Positions 1-12,230 of a stretch of 64,000 nucleotides of DNA are shown here, in pieces. Origin of the DNA: Lunularia cruciata. Its lineage: Eukaryota; Streptophyta; Marchantiopsida; Lunulariales; Lunulariaceae. The notes under the pieces are model-generated. The model was not told the DNA's origin. It made no database searches and was given only the letters and a program-made list of their open reading frames with translations. The stretch's first letter is position 1, and each line of letters begins with the position of its first letter. Position numbers and translations under genes: made by a program. The DNA lies in assembly GCA_948567375.1 (NCBI GenBank), contig OX419757.1:66836001-66900000 (forward strand). Direction: 5' to 3'.

Positions 1-120
1 TCTTTGAAAGTGGTAATGGAAGGTTACTTGGGTGAAATTTGATGTTGACACAAGGACAAAAGATTGGAACTCTAGATGTTATGGGAGATTCAAACCATTT
101 GATGACAATTGTTGATGCAA

Positions 121-1020
121 TTTTTCCTTTGATCCTATGGCACCAAAGACTTGGTCACATGGGTGAGAAGTGTATGAAACAATTAGTTGCTCATGACAAG
201 ATCATAGAGTAGAAGACTATTCAACTTGGCTTTTGTGCACCATGTAATTTGGGAAAGCAAAAGTGAGAAACATTCACAAAGGCTACAAGAACACCAAAAG
301 CAAGAAAGCTAGAGTTAATACATATAGATCTATATGACTTTATTTCAGTCACTTGGGGGATCCCATTACTGTGTCACCTTTATAGATGATGCTACCAAGA
401 AGGTATAGGTTTATTTTTTGAAAAATAAATCAAATGTGTTTTTTGTTTGCAAGCAATGGAAATTTGAGGTTGAAAACCAATCAGGATTGAAAATCAAGTG
501 CTTGAAATCTGATAATGGTGTGGAGTATAATAGCAATGAGCACAAAGTGTATTATGTAGAGAATGGGATAAAAATGATCAAGATTGTCACAAAAACACCA
601 TCACAAAATGTTGTGGCTGAATGCTTGAATATAACCCTCAATGAGAGAGCTAGATGTATGAGATTACAAGCAAGGTTGCCAAAAACATTTTGGGCAGATG
701 CAATAAACACAATTGCATACCTCATTGAGGACTCCAAATCCCTTCAAGATTCAAGATGACTAAGGAGGAATAGTCATGAAAGAAGGTGAATCTCACACAT
801 TTGAGAACCTTTGGCTATGTCTTAAGTACAAGGTGCAAGGATTCAAGATAGTAATAAGGACATGCTTGATTCAAAATCAAAAAAGTGTTTCAAAATCATT
901 GAATATGGATAAGATTACTACTAAGATTATGGGTTATTGTCTTTGGAATGAAGATGATGGAAAAGTGCTCTAAAATAGAGATGTCATTTTCTATGAGAAT
1001 TTTATTTTCAAAGATACGCT
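121..1020 (+). pseudogene. Copia-1 GAG-pre-integrase and integrase remnant
   Basis: This would insert the element's cDNA into the genome. The first part reads LWHQRLGHMGEKCMKQL, the GAG-pre-integrase signature with its zinc-binding His, followed by CAPCNLGKQK with the paired cysteines. The integrase core keeps the KSDNGVEYNS segment (second catalytic Asp) and the downstream AECLNITLNERARCMRL segment, where the third catalytic acid (Glu of AECLN) is kept. Stops interrupt the frame near 210, 270 and 410, and the segment after 760 continues in another frame. The longest open piece is 418-759. Confident family call; nonfunctional. Confidence 0.85.
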
Positions 1021-1213
1021 TGGATCATGTTTTGAGGTTAGAAAAAACAGGTTGAACATTGGAAGTAGTTTTGGAAGACATTTCAAAGAATGATGTTGTC
1101 GAAGTTAGGAGTTTGGTAGAAACTAGAGAGATCCTACCACATCTAATCATGCCTACAACTAATTTGAGGAGATCTACTAGATTATAGGAACCAATAGAGA
1201 GGTATTCCTCATC

Positions 1214-2815
1214 CATGTATTACTTACTCTTGACAAAAACGGTGAACGTTAGTGCTACTCAGAGGCAATGCAAAAGGAGGGCTCATTGTAGTGGGAGCTT
1301 GCAATTAAGGAAGAGATGTCATCCTTAGAAAGGAATGAAACTTGGCCATTGACCAAGGTGCCAAAACGAAAGAATGCATTGTAGAACAAATGGGTGTACA
1401 AAGTTAAAGAAGAACATGATGGAAGCAAGTAATACAAGACTAGACTTGTGAGAAAAGGTTTTCAGCAAACCAAAAGTATAGATTACAATGAGATTTTCTC
1501 TCTTTTAGTTAAGGTGACTATCATCATATTAGTCTTGGGTCTTGTGACTATAGAGGATTTGCGTCTAGAGCCACTCAATGAAAAAATAGCATGTTTACAT
1601 GGAGACCTTGAGGAGGATGTCTATATGGCAAAACATGAGGGGTTCCAAATCACTAACAAAGAGAACATAGTTTGCAAGTTGAGGAAGAATATCTATGGTT
1701 TGAAACAGGCTCCTTGACCATGGTACTTGAAATTTGATGGCTATATGGTCACTAGTGGTTACACTATATGCAAAATGGATCATTGTTGCTACATTGAGTC
1801 ATTTGTTGATTTATATATCATCTTGCTACTTTATGTTGATGTTATGTTGGTTGTTGGATCCAACATGAGGGAAATGAACAAGCTAAAGCACTAATTGTTT
1901 GATGTATTTGAAATGAAAGACCTAAGTTCTTCACAATAAATACTTGGAATGAGGATTATCAAAGATAGAGTTGAAAATACTTTGAAGTTGTCTCAAGAGA
2001 AGTACATGAAGAAGTTGATGAAAAAATTTAGTCTTCAAAATACCACAATTGAAACTACTCCCTTGGGAAGTCACTTCAAACTCTTTAAGTAGCAATCACC
2101 AAGAATTGATGTAGATAGAGAGTACATGAGCATAATACCTTATGCATAAGCAATTAGCAGTTTTATATATGCAACGGTATGCACTAGGCCAAACATTGCT
2201 CATGCAATAGGATTCAAAAACAAATTTGTAAACAAAGTCATGTCAAATCCATGAAGAGAGAATTGGGAAGTAATAAAATGACTACTATGCTACTTGAAAG
2301 GTTCTTTTGTTAGGCATTTTGCTTCAAGCAAAGAGATATTATTTTGAAGGGCTTGACTAATGAAAATTTGGGGAGAGACTTTGATAACAAAAAGAACAAT
2401 ACAAGGTATGTGTTTAACTTGGGTGGTACTACCATTAGTTGGATGTCTTGACTGCAAAAGATGTTGCTTTTTCTACAACAAAAGTTGACTACATAGCCAT
2501 CTCAAAGACTAGCAAGGAGATGATCTGGTTAAAAAAATTATAGTAGATCTATGGCAAGATAAAAGATAAAAATTTCCTCCATAGTGATAGCCAAAGTATT
2601 ATTAGTCTTGCAAAGAATCTTGTGTTTCATGCCAAGATAAAGCATATTTAATTGAGGTATCATTTTATTCATAAAATTGGTAGATGGTGGAGTACTGACT
2701 TTGGTAAAGATTGTTAGAGTACGCAATCCTATAGATATGTTTACCATGTTAGGTGTAATTGAGAAGCTCAAGCAATGCATAGTGGTAATTGGACTTCAAA
2801 GTTAATAGATTAGAA
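1214..2815 (+). pseudogene. Copia-1 reverse transcriptase / RNase H remnant
   Basis: Copia-type reverse transcriptase is recognisable from NETWPLTKVPKRKNAL, the KGFQQTKSIDYNEIFSLL segment and the IYGLKQAP motif near 1690-1717. The polymerase active site, normally YVDD, reads YVDV here (near 1834), so the second Asp is lost. Then come EMKDLSS, TRPNIAHAIG and a decayed RNase H tail ending IEKLKQCIVVIGLQS near 2815. At least ten in-frame stops are spread along it. It would have copied the element's RNA into DNA in cytoplasmic particles. The homologous gene at 38500-40110 keeps YVDD. Confidence 0.87.
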
Positions 2816-2866
2816 AAGTTGTTGTACATTAGAGTGACACATAATATCAAACTCAAAGTTGGAGAT

Positions 2867-3704
2867 TGTTAAGTATGGAGTTTGATTAATTATGGAAATG
2901 CTTTACAAAACAAATATCTCACGGGAATGTTGAAGAGTCAATATGAGATAGATCATCTACGGGGAATGTAGAAGTGTAAGTATGGGACAAATCTCCAACT
3001 TACAAGATTCTATTTACCTGAGTGAAAAAAAGGTAGTTCACATTAGGATTGCTTTGTTTGTGAATACATGTGCAAATGAGGTATGCCTCTCTTATTGGAA
3101 GTATTTTCTCAAGAATTTTCCATAGAAATCAAGATCATGGAAAACAAAGCTCTAGAGAAAAATTACGTCTACCTAAATTTTGGGACAAATGTGTCTTACG
3201 GGATTATAGAAGGTACAAGAATGGATACATTAGCTTTGGGGATGCCTCTTATAGGATTGGCTATAGGAATGGCTCTTATGGGATTCTAATATGGGACTAT
3301 TAGAATGGAACCTACAAGAATATATCCTAAGTGAACTGCAGAAATGGATCCCACTTATGGAACTCCATGAGGTGATATGTATCAATTGGTGCCAGCCAAT
3401 CTAGGGTTAGATATGTGATCATTTGAATCTACACATTCTAAAACCAGATAAGGGCAATTGTCATTATGTATATTATAGTGTTGGCGGTCAATTGTGACTT
3501 TTTGATAGCTCTTGAGTGAATGAAATCTTGTGCAATTGTGGATGTAGGCAAATATTGGCCAAACCACATGACATTTGTATAATTTCTATGTATGCTTTTC
3601 TTGACCAGATTCAAATGAATTTTTCTCCATATAATAGCTAGATTTGCATTTTTTTGTTTTTTCAATCTATTTTGATTTCCCCTAACACTAACAACTTCTA
3701 CCAC
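2867..3704 (+). repeat. Copia-1 3' LTR
   Basis: The LTR starts with TGTTAAGTATGGAG directly after a purine-rich tract (AAGTTGGAGA), the usual polypurine-primer position. It aligns along its length with the 5' LTR of Copia-2 at 35408-36262. Shared blocks include GAATGTAGAAGTGTAAGTA, the CATAGAAA...AAGATCATGGAAAACAAAGC stretch and the closing TTTTCTCCATA..ATAGCTAGATT. The right edge is uncertain by about 10 bases (a CA at 3693 or 3704). Confidence 0.82.
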
Positions 3705-3707
3705 ACA

Positions 3708-5780
3708 TCAATTGCTATCTAAAGAGTGCTCATCTCGTCTTGCAATTTTTGAATCTTTCCTCCTTGAGTCTTCTTTGCACCCTCTAGCAAAGTGTTCTCT
3801 CTTCTTAATTTTCCACCTTATCCAACAAGTTTCCATTTCTATTACACTCTTTGTATAGGCCTTGGTACTTCTCCATCTCTTCCTTCCAATGGTCACACTT
3901 TGCCTTCATTGTATACTTTTTTGTATGCATGCTTCTCACCAAGGAGGTGGAATCTATTACCTCAAACTAATCCTCCTTGTATTGCAAAAGGATCCATTGC
4001 AAGTACTTCAGCAAAGGACCAATGGAGTTTACAACAAAATTTGCTCCATGAAATGTATATATCATTCTTTTTGTGGCTACCACCTCTTCATTTTTATGGA
4101 AACTCTTCCATATATCCTCTTGTTAGATCTTGACTACTTTGTCCTTTTCTTTTGTGCCCTACACTCCTAACTCTAAGGGGAAACTTGGGTAAATTAGAGT
4201 CATCCATTATTCAGTTCAAAGATCTTCTTAATGTGTGGTTTGGTAGCTTCTCTCCACTTGATCTTTGATTCTTTGCAATGCCAATTTTACATCTTGATGC
4301 TCTGTCTCCCATTGGACTCAATTTTTATTTCCTAAAAACTCCTCTCCTCCTTGTCCTCTTCATCATCTTCTTCTTCTTCTTCTTCTTTGGAGGATGGCAC
4401 CACTTGAGGATTTCTTTGGGCCTTCTTTGCTAATTGAGTGGGTTTTTTTGGGTTGCCCTCTTCCAATCCATAAGGATCTTATCCATGGTCACTTCCACAT
4501 ACTTATCAAAGATGTAAAACTATGCATTTGGTTCATTAATTGCCTTGGTGGTTCCTTTGCCTTTGGTTGAGCAGCAAAGTATTCTATAGTTTGGTAGTGG
4601 GTGAGGAACTACTTATGCTCCTTGCTGCTAAGTAGGTTGAGCCCCATGTAGAAGTGAATGGAAAATGAAACCAGATAGGTTGTCGATCCATCTTCTTCCA
4701 ACTCCCTAAATACTACTTGAATATGTAGGTAAAAAATATTCACCCATTTGACAATTGCTCCTTGATAAAAAATGCTTGAAGAAGACAATCTGGTTGATCT
4801 TTAGGTATAACTTTTTTTTAGTGCAAAAAAATTTCATCAAGGATGACATAACTGCTCTTTAGGCACAGTTCTTATAATTGTGTACCCTCCAACCATTTTT
4901 GGTGGACCTCTCCTTGTTAAAAGACTCTACAATCTTTGTATTCATCTCTTCTCCTCATCTTGAATTTGGTGTTGAACATCAATCCTTTGGAGATCCTTGC
5001 ATCCATCCCAAGTACCATCCTTCAATGTTCTTTGGACCATGCATTTGGATTGCCCCAAATATTCCCTGATTCCTTTGGTTGCTTGCTCCTCATATCTTGG
5101 ACAATTGCAAGAATTCAAGTCCTTGTTCCACATAAGAAGGTAAAATGCAATTGCTACAAAGTTTACTCGTGACGTGCATGTCACAAGTGTCCTCATTGGG
5201 TAGCAAGGGATTATAGTTGGGAGTCTTCTCATTGCTCTCACTCTCAACACTTTTCACTCCTAAAGTTCACTCACTAAAGAAGGACTAACTTCAAAGGCTA
5301 CTTTACACTCCTCACTCTTTGCTTTTTGCTCTTGGTTTTAGAACTACTTGTAGGAAAAATACTTAGCAAAAACATGAAACTTCTCAGCCAACTCTTAGTT
5401 TTATAGCAAAGGATATTTAGCCAATGGTCTTCAATGGATGCACGGTCAATATCCACATGTGAGAATTCTTTGGTAGCACCAATGGTCCTTGGCAGTGGTT
5501 CTTTGCTTAGGTGGCAAGGGAATTCAAATTGTTGTACAGTCTTTGGTTTTGAAACATTTGGGCAAAGAATCTTTGCACCCCTCTTTTTTGTACCTTTTGA
5601 GTCTTTGTAGCTATGTTCTTTGTACCTCAACATGTACAAAGATGGGTCTAAAGAATGCATAAACAAGAGGTTGCTCCATCCAAACATGAAGATTCCTTCC
5701 CTTAATGTTATAAAAAATATATATATAAAAAATAAAATTTGCAAACTGTACAAAATGTGTGCACCACATCTCCCAAACAA
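3708..5780 (-). pseudogene. Broken coding relic of unknown family (Gag-like or coiled-coil protein)
   Basis: I do not recognise this gene. On the minus strand several overlapping open pieces look coding and hand over to each other by frame changes: 5780-5298 (160 codons), 5250-4942 and 3896-3708. The middle is rich in charged residues, with a poly-Lys/Arg run (from the CTT repeat in plus orientation), and the C-terminal part is heptad-like (KEEMEKYQGLYKECNRNGN), suggesting a coiled coil. Such composition is common in plant retroelement Gag or accessory proteins, but no zinc knuckle, protease or polymerase motif is visible. It abuts the Copia-1 LTR. Treat as a decayed transposon-associated gene, low confidence. 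Confidence 0.35.
4366..4388. repeat. (CTT)n microsatellite
   Basis: About seven uninterrupted CTT units. Read on the minus strand they form part of a lysine-rich stretch of the broken coding relic around them. Confidence 0.9.
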
Positions 5781-7180
5781 GCAAAATTTGGGAGAGTGGT
5801 TTTTTAAGGCTAGCCTAAATATAAGGAAATAAAAAATTACTTAAAGGTAATATTTCCTATTTCCAATAAACACTACTATCGTTTAGGACAGAAGTTGCAA
5901 AAGTACAAATAGAACAATGAGAATTCTAAAGGGATATTTCTCTCCTTATATAAATGAGGTCCATATGGATGTTTACAATTTATCTGATTTTGATCTTATG
6001 GACAAAGTTTATTCATTCTTACAATTTTTTATTTTTTTTGATATCTTGATTGTGAAACTAAAATTTTCTCTTGGGATTTAAAACCAATAATTTACCTTAT
6101 GTGCATACTTCTATTTTTACTTCTTATTTTTTTCTTTAGATGAAATTTTAAATTGCTAAATTTGAAAGATTTGATACTTTATGCAAGTCATGTTTAGTTC
6201 TTGTTTTAACCTTATAAGACAGAGTTATTTGAGAAAATTGCACATTCAAGATGTTGAATTGTATCAAACATAAAGAAGAAATAAAAATTAAGGTCTACAT
6301 CTAAAGTTGTCCAAAGTGCTTCCCTATTCCAATTTAAACATGAGTACAAATTGAGATAAAAAGCTAGATAAAATTTCTCCTTTTGGGAGATTTTTTTTGC
6401 ATTCTAGGTTAACCTTGATGCAAGATGTAAATTTTCACTAGAAGTAAGGAGTCTAACCTCTTACAAATATGTTAAATAGACTTTGGATTGACCAAACTGC
6501 ATTATTATCCATTGGATGTTGTTTGCTTCATTTAGGGTGAGATAAGAGACATATCTAAGGCAAATGCTCATGGATCATCATTTAGTATCTTTGGGAAGTA
6601 TTAAGCATATTGACTATCATCTCAATGATCAAGGTATTACACTCATGGCATGTATGACTATCAACTTAATGGTGGAGTTATTACACCCAAAGATGGTGGA
6701 GTTATTACACCAAAGCTTAGAAACTATAATTGATAATCATATTAGTATGTCTACTCTACATACCATATTTTTGGAAAAAAATTGGCAAAGACTTCTATGA
6801 TGCCTTACCTCTTCTCAAAAGTGCAATTTTGTTCCATCTTTTACTTTTGTTAGAGAGAAAGAAGCATATTATTATGTCGAGGTAAGAAACCACTTAGTGT
6901 GGTATTATTTAGCTTCATGCTTGATTATACAAAAATTCAAAAGGGATGGTCTTGAAGACCTTAGCTGCCATCCACCTTCAACTTAGAAGAGTAATTTTTA
7001 AAGAGGAATTTTTCTATGTGCACTTTGGGGTTGATATCCCTATGGTTATATGTCCAAACAGAGTAATCTTTATTTCATTAGAAGTGAATTCTCAAGAGCT
7101 TTCTATTGACACCAAAATCATAGCATTTGGAGGTTTGTAGTAAAAGTTACAACCATGTGAAGTAACTATATGCCACATAA
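5781..7180. other. AT-rich intergenic DNA, possible Copia LTR scrap
   Basis: No gene is recognised. The segment at about 7070-7130 (GAATTCTCAAGAGCTTTC, then ACCAAAATCATAG) resembles the internal part of the Copia LTRs at 3105-3140 and 35640-35675, so a fragment of that LTR may lie here. The rest shows only AT-rich sequence and short open frames without family features. Confidence 0.4.
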
Positions 7181-7189
7181 ATTTCATAC

Positions 7190-7420
7190 TCAAAGCTTCA
7201 TTCTGACCTTGTACTCATCATACTCCTCATTCTTGTACTCATCTCAGATAACTTGTACTCATCATACTCCTTGTAATCATACTAGTCTTAGATCTTGTCC
7301 TCAAACCTTCTATCCAACTTGTAATCATACTCATCTCCGACCTCATGCTCAAACCTTGTCTCCATTCTTGTACTTGTACCTTGTACTTCATGTCTCATAC
7401 CTCACCTCATACCTCATATA
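7190..7420. repeat. Degenerate CTTGTACTCATC-type short repeats
   Basis: Variants of CTTGTACTCATCATACTC and CTTGTAATCATACTCATC recur about ten times with irregular spacing, turning into CTCATACCTCAC units at the right end. The 99-codon open frame across them is a by-product of the repeat. Confidence 0.6.
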
Positions 7421-7635
7421 TGAGGTGGGTCATAATGAAGATCATGGGGTTATAGATGTACCTCACTAGGATGAAGGAATCATTTGTGTGGAACTAGAGA
7501 TCTTTAGGTGCTCTACATAGGTCATGAATGATATAATGAACTTTTACAAGCCTAGGTATTAAGTAAGACATACTTAGTCACTTAGTGATGAGGAATCTTG
7601 GTGTGGAGGCGTAAGCACTAGAGTGAAGGAATCAT

Positions 7636-7835
7636 NNNNNNNNNNNNNNNNNNNNNNNNNNNNNNNNNNNNNNNNNNNNNNNNNNNNNNNNNNNNNNNNN
7701 NNNNNNNNNNNNNNNNNNNNNNNNNNNNNNNNNNNNNNNNNNNNNNNNNNNNNNNNNNNNNNNNNNNNNNNNNNNNNNNNNNNNNNNNNNNNNNNNNNNN
7801 NNNNNNNNNNNNNNNNNNNNNNNNNNNNNNNNNNN
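7636..7835. other. Assembly gap (200 N)
   Basis: Exactly 200 undetermined bases, a conventional scaffold-gap size. It hides the outer part of the 5' LTR of gypsy element A, so that element's left boundary and target-site duplication cannot be seen. Confidence 0.99.
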
Positions 7836-7917
7836 AATTGTTTGCAATTTATAGAGTGATAGATCAGGTATTGATCTAGGTTGAGTTGATTCGAGTGGTG
7901 TAAACAAATTGATTACA
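7836..7917 (+). repeat. Element A 5' LTR, visible 3' end
   Basis: The sequence from AATTGTTTGCAATTTATAGAG to GATTACA matches the inner part of the terminal repeat at 18350-18433, including the TATAGAGTGA block and the TTCGAGTGGTGTAAA block. The rest of the LTR falls in the assembly gap. Confidence 0.75.
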
Positions 7918-9260
7918 TCAGATAAGTGAGGTCAAGGGGAAATTGGGTGCAGGAACTATGAGTGTTGGTGGTATCTCCAAGCTCGGTGGATTGTTGGTAG
8001 CTCTATTGAAGTTCAGGTTTTCCTTGGTGTGCAGAAGCTCATTGATTGATGCAAATTTGACAATGCAATAGACAATGTGCAGAAGCACTAGCCAAATTTT
8101 GAGCAAAGAGAAGTAATTTCTGAGCAATGGTTGTGATTCTGAGCTCAAGAGGTGAAAGCATGACTAGTTTGTTGCGAGTTGGGCTCAAAAAGTGAAATTG
8201 AAGGTGGAATTGAGAAGCCACTCTTGTGAATTTGTGATTTGCAAAAACCCATTTTTTCAATTGGCTCAAGTGAAGAATTAGTGGAGGATTTGGTGGTCAA
8301 CCAAATTTAGGGTTTACATCAGATCTTTGCTAAAGTTTACGTCAAATATTGGCTAGATTTAGAGGAGTTTTGAAGTGGCAAATTTTTGGCCAAAGTTGGA
8401 GTAGTTTTGTAGATTTGGAGGAGTTTTGCAAGATTTGGAGAGGGTTTGAAGTGGCAAGAAGAAAGGCCTCATTTGGCTAAATTATGGCATTTAGAGGCTT
8501 CAAGGCATAGGGTTGCGGGCTATGAGAAGCAACGATGAGCCAAAAGGCAGCTTGCTAGCATGAGGCTAGCTAGTTTAGATCTAGTAAATCTTGGTCATTG
8601 TTTGGAAAATCTACGCATCCTGCTAGATTATGGGCAACAAGGTTTGACCCCTAGATCTTTGGTTCCTAGATTGGTGCCCAAGCCAACTGGTCCACCCTCA
8701 CTTGTTGTACTAGTGATTGTTCCAATGTTATCTGTACACTTGTAGCTTTGGCTAGGAGAGACAATTTGATCTCATTCTTGGTGATCCTGGTAGCTTAGGA
8801 CGTAGATAGGAACTCCTATTATGTCAAATGCCAAATGGTGGTAGAGTCATTGGTGTTGCTTTATGAGATGAAGTGTTTTTGTTCAGATTTTTTGTGATTG
8901 GACTCCCTCCATTCTTTGCTTCCTATTTGTGCACCATGTTTGTGTGAGTGTTTAAATTTAGAGTATTGGTGCTCTGGTGTGCTCTCGGTGGTGAGGTTGG
9001 AGTGATGACCGATCAGACTACCTTTGTTTCTCTTCGGTGAGGTAGGAAGTGATGACATCAAGACCGTGAGAGTGCTTGTTGTGATAGCAAGTCACATGTC
9101 ACACTTTCCCCAAGTGTAGTTGTCTCAGTTAGAGTTACATTAGTGAGTAGTGTTCCATTGGTATTGGCATCGGGTGGTGTTTGGTTGGTGGTATTGGTTC
9201 TTGGTAGGGTACTTGTGGTTGTGGTTGCAATTGCGATTGATGGTTTGTGTTTACTTTTTC
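7918..9260 (+). other. Element A untranslated leader
   Basis: Leader between the 5' LTR and the Gag start, about 1.3 kb, without a convincing coding frame. Its counterpart in element B spans 55300-58375 and is longer there because two solo LTRs are inserted. It contains imperfect internal repeats of GGAGGAGTTTTGAAGTGGC type at about 8360-8460. I could not place a primer binding site with certainty. Confidence 0.7.
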
Positions 9261-10940
9261 ATGATGGAGTTCTTTGGGGATTCTAGAGGAGATAGCCCTG
9301 CAATACACAATGGGTTTACTCGGAGCGGTGCTCAATATCAACTTGTATCTCAGGTTCTAGTGAGGGAGAAGATTGACTCTGAGTTGGAGTTTGACACAGG
9401 AGTTGATTTAGTCAAGAGTGCACTTGGTATCTCCACACCGTTGTTGTGGGACATGGATGAGATTTATGGAGCCTCCAAAGGCCCTAGGTGTTACTCTAGT
9501 ACAATGGGTACCATTAAGTTGGATGACTTCATCTAGGTGTTTGATAGTTGGTGTAATCTATAGTAGATGCGGAACCTAGCTTTGTTCACACCTTTCATGG
9601 CATGGAAGGGATTATTTTAGCACTTGGAGGATCCGCCGATTGATGACTACCATGAGTTTAGGAGAGCTCACTTTGAGTAGATTGAGTTATAGAGACAATA
9701 TTGGTCTCTGAACTATGTCTCCACTACTTTGGGCTCAGTTTCTAGGGGTAGATCGGTTGAACCCATGAGTTCTAGCTCGAGTAGCATTGGTGGAGCTAGT
9801 GGAGGTGCACTAAATGGAGATAATGCTACTACAAGTGGAGGTACCACTACAGGAGGTGGTGTAGTACCAGGGTTTAACCCTATGGTGGAGTTCTTCTAGT
9901 GTTTGAAGCAAAACTACTAGGGAGTGCAGACTGACAAGCTGAAGAGCTTGCATGAGTTCCAACAAAAGGCTGGAGAGAGCCTACGCAGGGCATATACTTG
10001 CATGAGGTGGCTGATTAGTTTCACTCAAGGAGTTATTGAGGCCCAAGCGGTCCAGTTTTGGTATGGGATACTAGACAAGGAGTTGCGACGTAAAGTTTGT
10101 GATGCTATGTTGTTACAAGCTACTTTGCCTACTTTGGCAATGGTCTTTGGTTTGGCTAAGCGTATTGAGCTCAACATGGTGGAAGAGAGAGTAATGACAT
10201 TTGGATTTGGTAGGGAGACCTTATCCACAGTTGTGACTTCTTCTAGAGTGCAGCAGAGTGCACCATGCCCAATTGATTTTTGAGGACAGGGTGGACAGCG
10301 CATATCCTATGGAGCAAGTAGAGGGCCTAGTGGAGCTAGACCTTTACCTTTATTTTTGGGTCAATAGCAACCAATGAGTGGTGGTGTTGCTTGTTGGACT
10401 TGTGGTGGACCTCACCATAGGAGAGAGTATACTTAGGGCAGCGGATCTGATACCTCTGGTGCATCACAACTAGCACAAAGATAGTATGAGCATTGCTATA
10501 GATTTGGTCACACTAGTGACCGATGCTTTTACCTACACTTGGAGTTACGGAGTGGTAGAGCTACTATGGTAGGTAGTAGAGGAGCTCTGGTTCATGGAGG
10601 TTGAGGTGGTAGAGGTGGTGGTAGAGGATCTACACCTAGTAGGGGTGCAATACTTGCCCTTACTTTTGATACAACTATGGTTACTCGGATTGGGCAGTTG
10701 GAGCAGAGATTGGCTAGTAAGGCCGTTGCTAAGAGGAGATCAGATTTGGGTGCTAAGGCTTCTACCTCATATGTTAGTGATAGATATGCTTTGGACTTCA
10801 TGTGCGGAGTAGCACAACTGGATGCATCTACATTAGTGACTAGGAGTGTAGTACATGCTCCAGAGCCTAGAGGAGCATCAATGGAGTTGGACCTATAGAG
10901 AGGAGAGATTGGGAGACAAGTCAAACTTCCCCAGTCTTTC
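9261..10940 (+). pseudogene. Element A Gag with two CCHC zinc knuckles
   Basis: Gag would form the cytoplasmic particle that packages the element RNA. I start at the double ATG (9261/9264), reading MMEFFGDSRGDSP, because homology with element B begins there. The capsid-like core around 9924-10260 holds FQQKAGESLRRAYTCMRWL and QFWYGILDKELRR, typical of the retrotransposon Gag fold. Two CCHC knuckles follow. The first reads CWTCGGPHHRREY, its last Cys now Tyr. The second reads HCYRFGHTSDRCF. A Gly/Arg-rich stretch (about 10575-10640) separates them from the tail. Stops at 9534 and 10281 and several others disable it. Confidence 0.85.
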
Positions 10941-11189
10941 ATGCAATCTGAGGCCCTAAAGATGTCATCTATGGCTCCTAAACATCCAGGTGTAGGTGTG
11001 GTAGGTGGTGATGGAGTGCATGATGGACTACCTACTAGTCAGCCACCTACTACTACACAGACTGAGTTTACCATGATGTTGGGGGCGGCTCACCTGATTA
11101 TGCGCTATCCTTTATTTTCAACCAGTGACATGTGTAAATTGGGAGTTGACTCAACCCTAGTGTTCAGATTGGCTACCATGTAGGGATGA

Positions 11190-11720
11190 TGTGGTTCCTA
11201 CTACTAGAGCAAAGGTGGTTGATAGTGGAGTTGACTTGGTTGAGGAGCATGGGATTTGCTCATTGACCAGTGGTTTATGGCAGGCATCAACAGCTAGATT
11301 AGAGGAGTTGCCGGTTAGACTGGCCTTTGAGAGAGTGTGGTTCACACCTGGTGTTGTTCTATTGGATAACTACAAGGAGATTGTCCATTTGGTGGGACCT
11401 TCAGGGAAGGTCTATAAACCATAAGAGTCTTATTAGACTTTGGTGCGCACCTCCTTATGTTGGGAAAGGCTGTAGTTGTCGATTTAGGGTTACAAAAGAC
11501 TGATGTGGAGATGTCCATTTCACATCCAAACATCTCTAGGTGGTGGTTTGACATAGTACATCACACATGGAGAGCTAGTTGTTCAGATTTAGCTTGGTCA
11601 TCCGATTGATAGCTTGGTGGTGAGAGCTCATGTTATTGCAATAATAGCTGAGTCATATGATGTGCTAGTTGGAAGAGCAATACTATACCCCATGAATTTC
11701 AGTATTGACTATTGGGAGGA
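11190..11720 (+). pseudogene. Element A aspartic protease
   Basis: Retropepsin-type protease, which would cut the Gag-Pol polyprotein. The active-site loop reads VLLDFGAHLLMLGKA at about 11427; the family norm, seen in element B, is LLDSGA, so Ser is replaced by Phe. Downstream, YDVLVGRAILYPM carries the conserved hydrophobic-Gly segment of retropepsins. The frame matches Gag (both start at positions divisible by three), suggesting one continuous Gag-Pro reading frame originally. Stops and a frameshift interrupt it. Confidence 0.8.
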
Positions 11721-12230
11721 GACAACCTTCTATAGACTAGGTTGGTAGTCTGGTAAGGGTCGAGTATGTTGTCTACCAGTATGCTTCAGTAGTGGCAATC
11801 TTGGCAACATTAGTTTTAGCTTTTAATGGTGTTGTTATTTGGCCTGGTGACTCATTGGAGGAGAATGCCCATGCAAAGGATACTCTAGTACTAGAGGAGA
11901 TCACTTGGATTTGGAGTACAAGTGGGATTGTTTCATCCACCTTGGATGTTCCATTGTGGAGTTTGGAGAAGGCGCTATAGCAGCATGCAGATTGGTTGGT
12001 GCAATAGGCTTGGAGTGGAGCCTTTGTACCACCAAGAGATGAGTGTGAGGATGAGCCTCCATAGTCAATTACCTTGACACCTTTGGATACCACACTCATA
12101 ACTTGATAGTATTTAATAAAGGGAATATGTCTATTGGAGTTGTTCGGTGGGATTAGCACTGGACTAGCTACGGTATTACAAGCAAGTATACGAGTACAAA
12201 GTTACTTGTATGTGGAGAGAGATGGGTCTA

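Larger units (their letters stand above)
1..3704 (+). mobile_element. Copia-1: decayed Ty1/copia LTR retrotransposon, 5' part outside window
   Basis: The window opens inside the pol gene of a copia element. GAG-pre-integrase, integrase, reverse transcriptase and RNase H remnants follow in the standard copia order (integrase before reverse transcriptase), then a 3' LTR. Every domain is broken by stops and frameshifts, so it cannot be autonomous. The element belongs to the same family as the copy at 35408-40120: the coding remnants and the LTR align along their length. The 5' LTR, gag and protease lie left of the window, so target-site duplications cannot be checked. Confidence 0.9.

Noticed and set aside
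7170-7469. 99-codon frame rich in Ser, Thr and His
   Set aside because: It is a translation of the degenerate CTTGTACTCATC repeats.
7623-7907. Open frames crossing the 200-base gap on both strands
   Set aside because: They consist almost wholly of undetermined bases.
10592-10942. Open frames on the strand opposite element A Gag
   Set aside because: Shadows of the Gly/Arg-rich Gag segment; element B conservation follows the Gag frame.
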